Source of the DNA: Bartonella bacilliformis KC583
GTDB lineage: Bacteria; Pseudomonadota; Alphaproteobacteria; Rhizobiales; Rhizobiaceae
Assembly: GCF_000015445.1 (NCBI RefSeq)
Contig: NC_008783.1
Span: forward strand, 875,001 to 939,000
Reading direction: 5' to 3'
DNA length: 64,000 bases
Shown: piece by piece, positions 46,967-57,335 of the stretch
How positions within the stretch are numbered: position 1 is the stretch's first letter
Layout: every line of letters starts with the position of its first letter
The notes under the pieces: model-generated
What the model saw: the letters and a program-made list of their open reading frames with translations, nothing else
What the model was told of the DNA's origin: nothing
Databases searched by the model: none
Program-made: the position numbers and the translations under genes

Positions 46967-48168
46967 ACAAATATAAGCCCGTTATTTTACAATTTTGTAT
47001 CTGTCTCATGCTAACTTTTGCCAGCTTAGCTGATGAAACAGCACAGATAACTTTCGCCTTAACACTTGCAGAGAATACCCATTTTATCTCTATGCTTTTG
47101 TCGACAGGATTGTTATGCGGTATTCTTGCTAATTTTTCTGCACCTTTACTGTTACATCAGTTTGGTGCCTACCGACTTATCATTAATATTTTTTATATTG
47201 AATCTCTCTTAATTGTAATAGCTGCTTTCATGGGATCCTTTTGGGCTTATATTTGTCTAGCAGCAGGCTTAGGGTCAGTTCTGGCATTACTTTGGTCGGC
47301 AGTTATGGTGGCTATACCAGATTTTGCTCAAAATGAACATCAACTTGATTGGATAAATCGTGTAGTACAAACTATGCGTAACTTTGGTTACATTGGTGGT
47401 CCAATTTTAGGGAGTTTATTTTTTACCTATTTACAGCATAGTTATGGTTTAATTTACCTTGCTATACTGGTTCTATGTGCTGGATTTATTGTATTGTTAT
47501 GTTTTAATTTACTGAAGATAAATAATATCAAACAAACTAAAAATGAGCATCTCCCTCATAGTACGAAAAAATATCTAGACTTTATCGGTCTATTTAAGAA
47601 AAAAACTGTTTTTTGGGTTTTACTGCCTTTAGTCATTACGATAGCTTTTAGCTCAGCTGAAAATGTTATGTTAATTATCTATATCCGTAAAATTTTACAA
47701 TTTGATGCAACATCTTATGGATGGATCTTAAGTAGTACAAGTATTGGGCTAGTTGTTGGACCGCTATTATTTACTGGTTTTTTTAAAATTTTAGGAGAAG
47801 CCCCTGGAGCTTGTTTGGCTGCAGCGGGTATTGGTACAGGAATATTCTGCTTATCCTTAACTTCCAATATATGGGTTATCATCATATCTTCTCTCTTAAT
47901 TGGAATATCCAATGGCGTACAAAATACCCTTATGGCCACTTTTATGATGAATAATATTAAAAAAGATGAGCGCAAACAACAAATGCCTGCCTATATCTTT
48001 ATAGTACAAAGCTCAGTATTAGCTGGTTTCTTCAGTGCTGGCTTTATTGCTTTGGACTATATACAAATAAGTTTAACAATAATTGGTATAATGACGATAC
48101 TTGCTGGCTGTACGGGGATTATTGCTAATCTTTATCAACAAAAATTTAAACCCAAAAGCAATCTATAA
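46960..48168 (+). CDS. MFS transporter of the RiPP-like cluster
   Basis: A 402-residue inner-membrane protein with about twelve hydrophobic segments and no soluble domain, of the MFS type (closest in look to the MFS_1/MFS_3 exporter groups; TMRNFGYIGGPILGSLFF and a second-half GWILSSTSIGLVVGPLLF). The ATG at 46960 overlaps the oxygenase end by seven bases and has GGAAAG upstream; an in-frame GTG at 46945 is the other option. Coupling to the oxygenase gene argues that it exports the pathway product or confers immunity. The substrate is not known from sequence. Confidence 0.82.
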   Translation: MLNKYKPVILQFCICLMLTFASLADETAQITFALTLAENTHFISMLLSTGLLCGILANFSAPLLLHQFGAYRLIINIFYIESLLIVIAAFMGSFWAYICLAAGLGSVLALLWSAVMVAIPDFAQNEHQLDWINRVVQTMRNFGYIGGPILGSLFFTYLQHSYGLIYLAILVLCAGFIVLLCFNLLKINNIKQTKNEHLPHSTKKYLDFIGLFKKKTVFWVLLPLVITIAFSSAENVMLIIYIRKILQFDATSYGWILSSTSIGLVVGPLLFTGFFKILGEAPGACLAAAGIGTGIFCLSLTSNIWVIIISSLLIGISNGVQNTLMATFMMNNIKKDERKQQMPAYIFIVQSSVLAGFFSAGFIALDYIQISLTIIGIMTILAGCTGIIANLYQQKFKPKSNL

Positions 48169-48602
48169 CTCAGACTTTTTAAGATACTAATTTACACCCT
48201 ACATCTTCTTTTTTTCATCAATAAAGTAGAAAATGTATTTTTTTAAGACTTATTGTCCTCTATATGTCCATGCTGCTGATACTAATAATTTTGGTTAATT
48301 CAAAATATTGTATGATCTAAAATCAAAGTGCATGAGCCTATAGGGAACATAAAAATTTGTAAAAAACTATAAAATTGCGTTTTTTTACATTACAAAAGCA
48401 CACTTTCCTTATCTACATCATAGGAAAACTTGTGGAAGGTTCTTTTGCGTAGCTCTTCAAACAATATTTTAAGTAGCAATTAGTATAGCATTGTTAAAAG
48501 AAAAATGATGATTTCTTGTTTTATGGAAATAGAATTTCCTATTTGCAAAATTCAAAATAATTTTCATTTAATATAATACATAAACAATTTTGGATAATTC
48601 TT
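48169..48602. other. Gap after the RiPP-like cluster
   Basis: 434 AT-rich bases with no gene or clear terminator. The lemA promoter must lie near the right end. Confidence 0.3.
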
Positions 48603-49247
48603 ATGCTCGATACACAAACTGCAAGAATTTTTTCTATTCATCCTGTCATGAAGATATTACAAAAATTCTCAATTGCTATTTTTTTAATAGCTCTCGTACC
48701 ATCTTTAAGTGGCTGCGGATTTAATACAATACCAACGAATGAAGAAAGAGTACATGCGTCTTGGAGTGAAGTTCTAAACCAATATCAGCGCCGCACAGAC
48801 CTCATTCCCAATCTTGTAGAAACTGTTAAAGCTTATGTATCTCATGAGAAAGATGTTTTGACTGGTATTACAGAAGCACGTGCAAAAGCAACACAAACAA
48901 ACATCAATACTGATATGCTAAATAATCCAGAAATGATGCAGAAATATTTTGAAAATCAAGCAAATTTATCAAGTTCACTCTCGCGTCTTATGGCTATTGC
49001 CGAAAACTACCCTGATCTTAAAGCGAGTCAAAATTTCCTTGCTCTTCAATCACAATTAGAAGGAACTGAAAATCGTATTACCATTGCTCGCCGAGATTAT
49101 ATCGAAGCAGTACGCATATATAATACAGCACTCAAAACAATGCCTGCAATGCTCTGGGCAAAATTATGGTTCCGTGATGCTAAACCTATAAAAACTTTTA
49201 CCATTGATACCAATGCCCAACAAATACCGAAGATTGATTTTAATTAA
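48603..49247 (+). CDS. lemA: LemA-family lipoprotein
   Basis: A 214-residue LemA protein. N-terminal hydrophobic segment ending in the lipobox-like LSGC (cysteine near residue 38), then NEERVHASWSEVLNQYQRRTDLIPNLVETVKAYVSHEKDVL, the classic LemA helical core, and RRDYIEAVRIYNTALKTMPA near the end. LemA proteins are membrane-anchored helical bundles of unclear role. The ATG at 48603 gives a long leader; the Met at 48648 just before the hydrophobic segment is also possible. Its stop overlaps the next start (TAATG). Confidence 0.88.
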   Translation: MLDTQTARIFSIHPVMKILQKFSIAIFLIALVPSLSGCGFNTIPTNEERVHASWSEVLNQYQRRTDLIPNLVETVKAYVSHEKDVLTGITEARAKATQTNINTDMLNNPEMMQKYFENQANLSSSLSRLMAIAENYPDLKASQNFLALQSQLEGTENRITIARRDYIEAVRIYNTALKTMPAMLWAKLWFRDAKPIKTFTIDTNAQQIPKIDFN

Positions 49248-50101
49248 TGGTACGTTTCGCTATGTTTATTCAACGTGCTACCTTCTTCCCTTATTTATGG
49301 GTTCTCATAAGCCTTTTATATTTGGTTGTTGCATCAAATAATGTTGCCTATTCACAAACTCAATTTCCGATCTTGACTGGTTATGTTAACGATGGTGCCC
49401 ATTTACTTGACCACACAACAATAGAAGATCTAACAGAAAAGCTAGATGTGCTGGAAAAGAAAACTGGAAATCAAGTTGTCATTGCAACTGTCCCTACTCT
49501 CTCAGGAATTGATATTGAGACTTATAGTAATTCTCTTTTTCGTACATGGAGCTTGGGGCAAAAACAGATCAACAACGGTGTGCTTCTTGTCGTTGCCCCA
49601 AATGAGCGTGAAGTGCGTATTGAAGTAGGCTATGGTTTAGAGGGTGAGTTAACAGATGTAATTTCTGCAGTCATTATTAATAATTTCATTCTTCCTAGTT
49701 TTCGTGAAGGAAATTATCAAGAAGGAATCGTGAAAGCAATTAATGCAATTATCAATATTACTGTAGAAAAAAATTCTGATCTTACCAATAAAATTAAAAA
49801 ACAAGCTGAAATTCTTGAAACAAAACATAAACAAGCTAAAAAAGAAAAAATAATAACAAATATAGTTATGTTTCTCATCTTTTTTATAATGGTTTGCTTG
49901 CCTATTCTTGCAATGATTTTTGGTGAAAAAGTAGCTCCACGTCAATATCGTTGGATGGGTATCATCTTTACACTTTGGTTTACCAACATGAATGCCGATG
50001 GAAGGTATATGAATAGAAGTTTCCGTGGGCATTCATCTAGTCGTAGATTTAAGGGGGGTGGAGGATCATCTGGTGGTGGTGGCGCATCAGGAAAATGGTA
50101 A
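49247..50101 (+). CDS. TPM-domain (YgcG-type) membrane protein
   Basis: A 284-residue protein: signal or anchor segment at about residues 10-33, then a TPM phosphatase-like domain (LTGYVNDGAHLLDHTTIEDLTEKLDVLEKKTGNQVVIATVPTL; VLLVVAPNEREVRIEVGYGLEGELTD) at about 45-170, a membrane segment near 206-225, and a glycine/serine-rich end (GGGGSSGGGGASGKW). This layout pairs with LemA in a widespread two-gene unit, here with overlapping stop and start. The domain may help in membrane protein or photosystem repair in other organisms; its role here is unknown. Confidence 0.88.
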   Translation: MVRFAMFIQRATFFPYLWVLISLLYLVVASNNVAYSQTQFPILTGYVNDGAHLLDHTTIEDLTEKLDVLEKKTGNQVVIATVPTLSGIDIETYSNSLFRTWSLGQKQINNGVLLVVAPNEREVRIEVGYGLEGELTDVISAVIINNFILPSFREGNYQEGIVKAINAIINITVEKNSDLTNKIKKQAEILETKHKQAKKEKIITNIVMFLIFFIMVCLPILAMIFGEKVAPRQYRWMGIIFTLWFTNMNADGRYMNRSFRGHSSSRRFKGGGGSSGGGGASGKW

Positions 50102-50322
50102 AAATAGAAACAAACAATTCCGTAGAGCATGATCATTTTTTTTCATATAAAAACGCAATACCCAAACAACCTCAAATGAGATAATAAGCTAAAAAAGTAT
50201 AACGAACTCAATGATGAAGATCTTTATTTTCCGTTTTAATAAATATTGCTGATATTTTCTTTGTATGATTTTTGCTAACATAAAATACAACCCCAATGTA
50301 AATATTGTTGAGGATATTCCAA

Positions 50323-51048
50323 TTGCAACACACTAGTCGTGATCACTTATCATATAATTTCAAAACAACTGCCCCCCATCCACCAGTTGAATGGAAAATA
50401 AGTGATGGCTTAGTCGAATATCCTGAAGCACTCCGCTATATGCAAAAACGCGTAGAAAATATTTATGCAAAAATCGCTCATGAACAAGTTTGGCTTTTAG
50501 AACACCCCTCCCTTTATACAGCTGGGACAAGTGCAAATAAAAATGATCTTTTAATACCCCATGTATTTCCTGTCTATGAAGCAGGACGCGGCGGCGAGTT
50601 TACATATCATGGTCCAGGACAACGTATTGCTTATATTATGCTTGACCTTAAACGCCGAAAACAAGACATTCGTGCTTTCATTAGTGCATTAGAACAATGG
50701 ATCATACAAACACTTGCACAATTTAATATTAAAGGTGAACGTCGTGAAGATCGGATCGGTGTTTGGGTTGTAAGACCTGATCGTCCATCAATAATAAGCG
50801 GTATACCCGCAGAAGATAAAATTGCTGCTATTGGCATACGTGTACGAAAATGGATTAGCTTTCACGGTATTTCTATCAATGTTGACACTGATTTAACACA
50901 CTATTCAGGCATTGTTCCCTGCGGAATAACAAATCATGGTGTCACCAGTTTACTTGATTTAGGTTTGCCCATAACTATACACGATGTTGACAATGCTTTA
51001 AAAAAAGCATTTGAACAAATTTTTGGTCCAACAATTGATGTTTCTTAA
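50323..51048 (+). CDS. lipB: Octanoyl-ACP:protein octanoyltransferase
   Basis: LipB moves octanoyl groups from acyl carrier protein onto lipoyl domains, the first step of lipoic acid attachment. Visible: [40 protein letters not shown] (about residues 85-106) with the signature histidine and glycines, [23 protein letters not shown], and YSGIVPCGI with the catalytic cysteine and a lysine in KIAAIG. The frame opens at 50305; no ATG is present. The TTG at 50323 sits eight bases after GAGGA and gives a start MQHTSRDHL, so I prefer it. About 241 residues, normal for LipB. Confidence 0.92.
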   Translation: MQHTSRDHLSYNFKTTAPHPPVEWKISDGLVEYPEALRYMQKRVENIYAKIAHEQVWLLEHPSLYTAGTSANKNDLLIPHVFPVYEAGRGGEFTYHGPGQRIAYIMLDLKRRKQDIRAFISALEQWIIQTLAQFNIKGERREDRIGVWVVRPDRPSIISGIPAEDKIAAIGIRVRKWISFHGISINVDTDLTHYSGIVPCGITNHGVTSLLDLGLPITIHDVDNALKKAFEQIFGPTIDVS

Positions 51049-51127
51049 GTGCATTGATTTTTAAATAAAAAATAGGCATAAAGCTTTATTTTAAGAAAAT
51101 TCAAATTTAGGTAGATAATTAAGTAAT

Positions 51128-53206
51128 ATGAGCAATGACAATAAAGATCTTTTTAGTGTTCTAAATCATGCTCAGTCCCGTATAGACAGGAAAGAAAACA
51201 CTCAATATACTTCAGCGCACTCAGAAATAGTCGTTCCAGCCGTTCCGTTATCTTCACCCCATCATCATAAAGAAGACAGCACCTATAATGCCTCATCTAT
51301 TCGAATACTTGAAGGTTTAGAACCTGTACGTTTACGACCTGGAATGTACATCGGTGGCACAGATAGCAAAGCACTCCACCATTTATTCTCTGAAATTATT
51401 GACAATGCGATGGACGAAGCCGTTGCAGGTTATGCTGATTTGATTGATATAACATTGGACAGCAACAATTATCTGACTGTCACAGATAATGGACGTGGCA
51501 TTCCTATTGAAAATCATCCCCAAATACCGGATAAATCTACCCTTGAAGTCATTATGACACATCTTCATTCAGGTGGAAAATTTGATGGAAAAGCCTATCA
51601 AACTTCTGGTGGATTACATGGAGTGGGCATTTCTGTCGTTAACGCCCTCTCTGATGATATGGAAGTAGAAGTCGCACGAGAGCGCAAACTTTATCGCCAA
51701 CGTTTCTCACGCGGAATTCCTCAATCTGGGCTAGAAGAATTAGGCGATGTTTATAATCGTCGTGGTACACGAGTTTGTTTTCATCCTGATAGTCAAATTT
51801 TTGGCGAAAACACAGCTTTTGACCCAGAAAAAATTTATAAAATAGCGCGCTCTAAAGCCTATCTCTTCAATGGAGTGAAAATTCGTTGGAATTGTGATCC
51901 TGCGGCACTTAAAGATGCAAAAAACATCCCTGAAAAAGATGTTTTTTACTTTCCAGATGGACTGAAAGATTATTTATCATTATCACTGAAAAATAAACAT
52001 CTTGTAACAGCTGAAATTTTTTCTGGTAAAACACAACAGCTTAGTGGCCATGGTTCAGTTGAATGGGCGATAGCTTGGCACAATGGTGATGCCTATATAC
52101 AATCTTACTGTAATACCATTCCTACTGAAGAAGGTGGAACACATGAAACAGGACTAAGACAAACTCTTCTCCGTGGATTGAAAGCTTATGCTGAATTAAT
52201 AGGAAATAAGCGTGCCTCGATCATTACTTCTGATGATGTTATGGCTTCAACAGTTGTAATGCTCTCAGTCTTTATTAAAGATCCTCAGTTTGTTGGACAA
52301 ACAAAAGATCGATTAGCCACAACTGAAGCACAACGTATCGTTGAAAATGCAATACGTGATCCTTTCGATCATTGGCTAGCTAATTCTCCCCATGAAGCAA
52401 CAAAACTACTAAATTGGGTTATTGAACGAGCTGAAGAACGTCTCAAACGACGTCAAGATAGAGAAATAAATCGAAAAACTGCCGTACGTAAATTACGCTT
52501 ACCTGGAAAATTAGCAGATTGTAGCCAAAATTCTGCCGCTGGTGCTGAATTATTTATTGTTGAAGGTGACTCTGCTGGTGGTTCTGCTAAACAAGCGCGT
52601 AATAGAACAAATCAAGCAATTTTACCTCTGCGTGGAAAAATCTTAAATGTAGCAAGTGCTGCACGTGAAAAAATGAGTTCAAGCCAAACGATCGCCGACC
52701 TAATACTCGCACTTGGATGTGGAACGCGTTCTAAATATCGTGAAGAAGATCTCAGGTACGAACGTATTATCATTATGACCGATGCAGATGTTGACGGTGC
52801 GCATATTGCTTCACTCTTAATTACTTTCTTCTTTCAAGAAATACCTGATCTTATTCGTGCAGGACATCTGTATCTCGCTGTGCCTCCCCTTTACAGAATA
52901 TCACAAGGAGGAAAGGTTGCTTACGCACGCGACGATTCTCATAAAGACGAGTTGCTAAAAACTGAATTTACTGGAAAAGGTAAAATTGAAATTGGACGTT
53001 TTAAAGGCCTTGGAGAAATGCGTGCCGAGCAACTTAAAGAAACAACGATGAATCCTAAAAAACGTACACTTTTACGTGTTTCTATTGATACTTTTGAAAT
53101 GCAAGAAACTAAAGAAACAGTGCAAAATCTTATGGGAACTAAACCGGAAGAACGGTTCCGCTTTATACAAGAAAGCTCTACTTTCGCAAATAATTTAGAT
53201 ATCTGA
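51128..53206 (+). CDS. parE: DNA topoisomerase IV subunit B
   Basis: A 692-residue ATPase subunit of topoisomerase IV, partner of ParC (11907-14144). GHKL ATPase part: RPGMYIGGTD, EIIDNAMDEAVAG, VTDNGRGIPIENHP, TSGGLHGVGISVVNALS. Transducer and TOPRIM part: AELFIVEGDSAGGSAKQARNR near 474-494 and IMTDADVDGAHIASLL near 549-564. The C terminus has RFKGLGEMRAEQLKETTMNP. Length is normal. The first 50 residues are variable and may be disordered. Confidence 0.96.
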   Translation: MSNDNKDLFSVLNHAQSRIDRKENTQYTSAHSEIVVPAVPLSSPHHHKEDSTYNASSIRILEGLEPVRLRPGMYIGGTDSKALHHLFSEIIDNAMDEAVAGYADLIDITLDSNNYLTVTDNGRGIPIENHPQIPDKSTLEVIMTHLHSGGKFDGKAYQTSGGLHGVGISVVNALSDDMEVEVARERKLYRQRFSRGIPQSGLEELGDVYNRRGTRVCFHPDSQIFGENTAFDPEKIYKIARSKAYLFNGVKIRWNCDPAALKDAKNIPEKDVFYFPDGLKDYLSLSLKNKHLVTAEIFSGKTQQLSGHGSVEWAIAWHNGDAYIQSYCNTIPTEEGGTHETGLRQTLLRGLKAYAELIGNKRASIITSDDVMASTVVMLSVFIKDPQFVGQTKDRLATTEAQRIVENAIRDPFDHWLANSPHEATKLLNWVIERAEERLKRRQDREINRKTAVRKLRLPGKLADCSQNSAAGAELFIVEGDSAGGSAKQARNRTNQAILPLRGKILNVASAAREKMSSSQTIADLILALGCGTRSKYREEDLRYERIIIMTDADVDGAHIASLLITFFFQEIPDLIRAGHLYLAVPPLYRISQGGKVAYARDDSHKDELLKTEFTGKGKIEIGRFKGLGEMRAEQLKETTMNPKKRTLLRVSIDTFEMQETKETVQNLMGTKPEERFRFIQESSTFANNLDI

Positions 53207-53223
53207 TTTTCAAAAGTTAATTT

Positions 53224-55008
53224 TTAATCTACTGCTGCTGCATCAATAACCCGCAGTTGCGGAGTAATCGTTCCATTCCAGTAATTTAAACTGAGATTAC
53301 CAGCCAAATGGATCGTTTTATCGATATTTTTAACAAGAAAATCACCAAGTGATGTTTCTACTGCACGAAAAGCTATTCCTTGCAGTTTTTTCCCTTCAAT
53401 ATCAGAAACAGTAAGACGCAAGTGACCTTTCCCCACTTCGTGAAGATTAACCAACCGATGAGAAGGAAGAACAAAGACAGGTGTAGCATTTCCTGAACCA
53501 AATGGACCTGCTTTTTCAATCATATCAAAAAGATCCTTATTAGCACCAGAAGCAGAAATAAAACCATCTATGTTGAGACACTGCTCAGCACGCAACTGTG
53601 AAACCATTAAAGAAACTTTTTCTTTTAGCCACTCTTGAAAGGCATTGATTTTTGTTGATTGGATTGTAAGTCCAGCGGCCATACTATGCCCTCCGCCTTT
53701 TTCTAATAAATTTAGAGAAACCGCTTCACGAACAAGTTCTCCTAAATCTATGCCGTCAATGGAGCGTCCTGATCCAATACCTTTGCCATCTGCTTTTAAA
53801 GCAATTGCAAAAACAGGACAAAAAAAACGCTCTTTTAAACGAGATGCAAGAATACCAACAATTCCAGGATGCCATTCTTGATGAGCAACAACAATTGATA
53901 AAGGCATTTCTTCATCTTGATAAATAGAATGAATATAAGCTTCTGCCTGAGCTAATTGAACGCTTTCCATCTCTTGTCGCTCTTGATTAAGCTGATCCAA
54001 TTGCTTTGCTATTCTATCAGCTTCATCTCTATTATCACAGCTAAGCAAACGTGCTCCTAACGCCTGATCTCCAATACGTCCACCTGCATTAATTCTAGGT
54101 CCTAACAAAAAACCTAAATGAAAACTATTAAGCGGCTCACCTATACGTGCGACTTTCGCTAAAGCGGCTATCCCAGGATTATGCATAGAACGCGCAACTT
54201 GAAGCCCTTTAACAACAAAAGCACGATTAACGCCTTTTAATGGAACTACATCACATATGGTCGCTAACGCAACGAGATCAAGCATAGCTAAAAGATCAGG
54301 AATATCTCCTTCCCATTTTTTCTCTCTCAATAAATGATTGACCCATGCTAATGTAATAAATACGACACCTGCAGCACATAAGTGCCCTTGTTCTGAAAAA
54401 TCATCAGGGCGATTAGGATTAACAAGAGCGACAGCTTCTTGATGAAGATCGCCCATTTGATGATGATCTAAAACCACCACATCAGCACCTAAAAGTCTAG
54501 CGACTTTTATTGCCTCCGGACTGTTTGCACCACAGTCAACAGTAATAATTAAACTAGCTCCTTCTTGTACTAACGCTTTCATGGCTTGTGCATTCGGCCC
54601 ATAACCTTCAACGATACGATCAGGAATATAAGTTTTTGTTTCTATACCAAAATAACGAAAAAAACGTGCCAACAGCGCTGATGAACAGGCACCATCAACA
54701 TCATAATCACCGAAAATAGCGACATTTTCTTGATTCATAATAGCTTTAACCAAACGCTCTGCAGCACATTGCATATCCGTAAAATGCTCTGGATTAGGCA
54801 TTAAAGTGCGTAACGCTGGATTAATAAAAGAAATAACTTCAGATTCATCAACATCTCTTGCCGAAAGAACCCGAGCTAATTGATCTGGCAAGCCGAATTT
54901 TTGAGAAATAGCACGAGCTTTATTGATTCCCTGAATATCAAGAGAATCCACCCAAGCTTGACCACAAGCAGAAGATTTAACATCAAGACAATAATGAGAT
55001 AATTGCAT
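53224..55008 (-). CDS. recJ: Single-stranded-DNA-specific exonuclease RecJ
   Basis: A 594-residue 5'-3' exonuclease for repair and recombination. DHH phosphoesterase marks: IFGDYDVDGACSSALLARFF (about residues 98-117), VDCGANSPEA, VVLDHHQMGD, and LGPRINAGGRIGDQALGARLL. DHHA1 marks include GIGSGRSIDGIDLGELV and GGGHSMAAGLTI near 435-446, followed by the RecJ OB fold. It converges with parE, ends only 18 bases apart. Length is typical. Confidence 0.95.
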   Translation of the reverse strand: MQLSHYCLDVKSSACGQAWVDSLDIQGINKARAISQKFGLPDQLARVLSARDVDESEVISFINPALRTLMPNPEHFTDMQCAAERLVKAIMNQENVAIFGDYDVDGACSSALLARFFRYFGIETKTYIPDRIVEGYGPNAQAMKALVQEGASLIITVDCGANSPEAIKVARLLGADVVVLDHHQMGDLHQEAVALVNPNRPDDFSEQGHLCAAGVVFITLAWVNHLLREKKWEGDIPDLLAMLDLVALATICDVVPLKGVNRAFVVKGLQVARSMHNPGIAALAKVARIGEPLNSFHLGFLLGPRINAGGRIGDQALGARLLSCDNRDEADRIAKQLDQLNQERQEMESVQLAQAEAYIHSIYQDEEMPLSIVVAHQEWHPGIVGILASRLKERFFCPVFAIALKADGKGIGSGRSIDGIDLGELVREAVSLNLLEKGGGHSMAAGLTIQSTKINAFQEWLKEKVSLMVSQLRAEQCLNIDGFISASGANKDLFDMIEKAGPFGSGNATPVFVLPSHRLVNLHEVGKGHLRLTVSDIEGKKLQGIAFRAVETSLGDFLVKNIDKTIHLAGNLSLNYWNGTITPQLRVIDAAAVD

Positions 55009-55295
55009 GACTATCTCATAAAATAAAAGTAAAAAAAATACAATTAACGCTTAACGATAAAGCGCTCCACTCCTTCTTTATAATATATAAAAATATAATG
55101 ATAGCTTATTTATAAAGTACTATTTTATCGTTTTTATTTTCTCTTGACGCAAACCATAAGACATTATATCAGACAGGTAGCATGGATTAAGGCATGTTCT
55201 GTTGTGGTAATCATTCACAACGTAAAGCAACAAAAAATGCTCTCATGATCATCATATACAGGATTATAGAGAGTTTTAATAATAAAGGGACTTCT

Positions 55296-55760
55296 ATGGT
55301 AACTTTTTCACAAAAACCTGCTGAAGTGGTAAAAAAATGGATCCTCATTGATGCAGAAAATCTTGTTTTAGGTCGTCTTGCTACACTCGTCGCTAATCGC
55401 TTACGTGGAAAACACAAGCCTACTTTTACTCCACATGTTGATGATGGCGATAATGTTATTGTTATCAATGCAGATAAAGTGGTTCTCACTGGTAAAAAAT
55501 ATACCGATAAAAAATATTACTGGCATACTGGTTATATTGGTGGCATCAAAGAACGTACAGCTCGTCAAATTCTTGAAGGCCGTTTTCCTGAGCGGATTAT
55601 TGAAAAAGCTGTAGAACGCATGATTCCTCGTGGCCCACTTGGTCGCCGTCAAATGAGAAATCTGCGTGTTTATGCTGGTAGCCAACATCCCCACGAAGCA
55701 CAACAGCCTGAAGCTCTTGATGTCGGTACCTTAAATCGGAAAAATAAAAGGATTGCTTAA
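55296..55760 (+). CDS. rplM: 50S ribosomal protein L13
   Basis: A 154-residue L13. Marks: [48 protein letters not shown] and [19 protein letters not shown] longer frame opens at 55194, but the ATG at 55296 has AAAGGGA upstream and gives the family start, so the earlier codons are leader. It precedes rpsI by two bases, the usual rplM-rpsI operon. Confidence 0.97.
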   Translation: MVTFSQKPAEVVKKWILIDAENLVLGRLATLVANRLRGKHKPTFTPHVDDGDNVIVINADKVVLTGKKYTDKKYYWHTGYIGGIKERTARQILEGRFPERIIEKAVERMIPRGPLGRRQMRNLRVYAGSQHPHEAQQPEALDVGTLNRKNKRIA

Positions 55761-55762
55761 TT

Positions 55763-56248
55763 ATGGCTGAACTTAATTCTCTTTCTGAACTTAGTGCCGT
55801 GACAAATGCTGTAGAAGTTAATAAAAACATTGCTCCTGTTCACGTACAAAAACTTGATTCACAGGGGCGTTCTTACGCAACAGGGAAACGTAAAGATGCT
55901 GTTGCTCGTGTATGGATTAAACCGGGCACTGGAAAAATTACCGTAAATAATAAAGAATTTGAACAATATTTTGCTCGTCCTGTTCTTAGAATGATTCTTC
56001 GCCAACCAATTGTTATAGCTAAAAGAGATACACAATATGATGTCGTTGCAACTGTTGCTGGGGGTGGCCTTTCTGGTCAGGCAGGTGCAATACGTCATGG
56101 CATTTCTAAAGCTCTGACATATTATGAGCCAGCATTGCGTACTATCTTAAAAAAAGGTGGTTTTCTTACACGTGATAGCCGTGTTGTTGAACGTAAAAAA
56201 TATGGTAAAGCGAAAGCACGTCGTTCTTTCCAATTCTCAAAGCGCTAA
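55763..56248 (+). CDS. rpsI: 30S ribosomal protein S9
   Basis: A 161-residue S9. The family core begins near residue 32 with [30 protein letters not shown] and ends in the invariant [18 protein letters not shown]. The first 30 residues are the extension found in alphaproteobacterial S9. It starts two bases after rplM and is followed by a clear terminator. Confidence 0.97.
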   Translation: MAELNSLSELSAVTNAVEVNKNIAPVHVQKLDSQGRSYATGKRKDAVARVWIKPGTGKITVNNKEFEQYFARPVLRMILRQPIVIAKRDTQYDVVATVAGGGLSGQAGAIRHGISKALTYYEPALRTILKKGGFLTRDSRVVERKKYGKAKARRSFQFSKR

Positions 56249-56290
56249 TTTTCAAATTTTTTACAACAGTGAAGAGTGCTTCATGATAGT

Positions 56291-56320
56291 AAAAAACCTC
56301 GTTTTGACGGGGTTTTTTAT
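56291..56320 (+). terminator. Terminator of the rplM-rpsI operon
   Basis: AACCTCG, a six-base TTTTGA loop, CGGGGTT and a run of six T, about 45 bases after the rpsI stop. A clear Rho-independent terminator with A and T tracts on both sides, so it may work both ways. Confidence 0.85.
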
Positions 56321-56407
56321 TTTAAAATACAATCAAAAATTATGAACATACATCATAATTATAATGCCCTTGCTTATCACAATTAAAATCTAATCAAATA
56401 TGAAGTC

Positions 56408-56773
56408 TCAGTCCAAAAAGGACTTCAACATTGCGATAAAATAAGGAACGGAAATAGGTTTAGACATATATTCCTCACATCCACTCGCACGAATCCGTTC
56501 TTCGTCCCCTTTCATAGCAAAGGCTGTTACGGCAACAACAGGGATAGATTTGAGCTCTTCATCCTCTTTTAATTGTTTAATGACATCGATTCCTGATACT
56601 TCAGGTAACTGAATATCCATAAGAATAAGAGAAGGCTTTGATAAACGGGCTAGATCTAGTGCAATAAGGCCATTACGAGTCTCAACTGTTTCATAGCCAC
56701 CCGCTTCTACAAGATCACGAAATAATTTCATATTAAGTTCGTTATCTTCTACGATCATGACTTTTTTTAACAT
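56408..56773 (-). CDS. divK: Single-domain response regulator DivK
   Basis: A 121-residue receiver domain without an output domain. Marks: [27 protein letters not shown] with the acidic pair E9-D10, phosphoacceptor D53 in [13 protein letters not shown], threonine in [16 protein letters not shown] and K105 in YMSKPIS. It is closely like DivK of Caulobacter and Brucella, which controls CckA activity through DivL and so the cell cycle and polarity. In many Rhizobiales divK precedes pleD; pleD is not here, as the next gene on this strand is absent. Confidence 0.93.
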   Translation of the reverse strand: MLKKVMIVEDNELNMKLFRDLVEAGGYETVETRNGLIALDLARLSKPSLILMDIQLPEVSGIDVIKQLKEDEELKSIPVVAVTAFAMKGDEERIRASGCEEYMSKPISVPYFIAMLKSFLD

Positions 56774-57335
56774 TAGCGTTACTCTTTTTCTACATAAAAG
56801 CGTATGAATGTAAATCAGATATACTACCGTTTAGCTAAGATAAAGAAAAAAACACACAAAATGAATGGACTAAGTAGCCCACGGTAAAAGCATTTTTCTG
56901 CTCATGATAATAGGGTTTGACGCAATATTTTCTTCAACTTATAGAAATAGAAGCTGAAATATTAGTATGATTACATCATCATAAAGCTTTTAGCTGGTTA
57001 TATTACACTTTGTGCTAATAAATAGCTCTATAATCCTTAATACTATCTGTTTCATCACGAAACGGTTGTGAATTCATAAACCAGGTTAAGCTCTATATTT
57101 CTCAAAATAAATCAAATCAGTGATCTCATATGACCTGGCTAATTTGCAAATATGGGATTTTGATACGATCCTTACTCAAGAATACCTCCCTAAAAATATC
57201 ATAATCTACTTCAAATGATCCTTTTACTTTCTCATATTGTTTTGTGCTTTAAAATAAACACTTACATCAGAAAAAGTACCACACACAAATTTTGTAAATC
57301 TGATCAATGTCTACATGAAAAAGAAATAATTCAAA
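56774..57335. other. Gap between divK and the amidase gene
   Basis: 562 AT-rich bases. A plus-strand frame from 57215 is mainly the shadow of the amidase. No other gene or RNA is recognised; the divK promoter must lie here. Confidence 0.3.
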
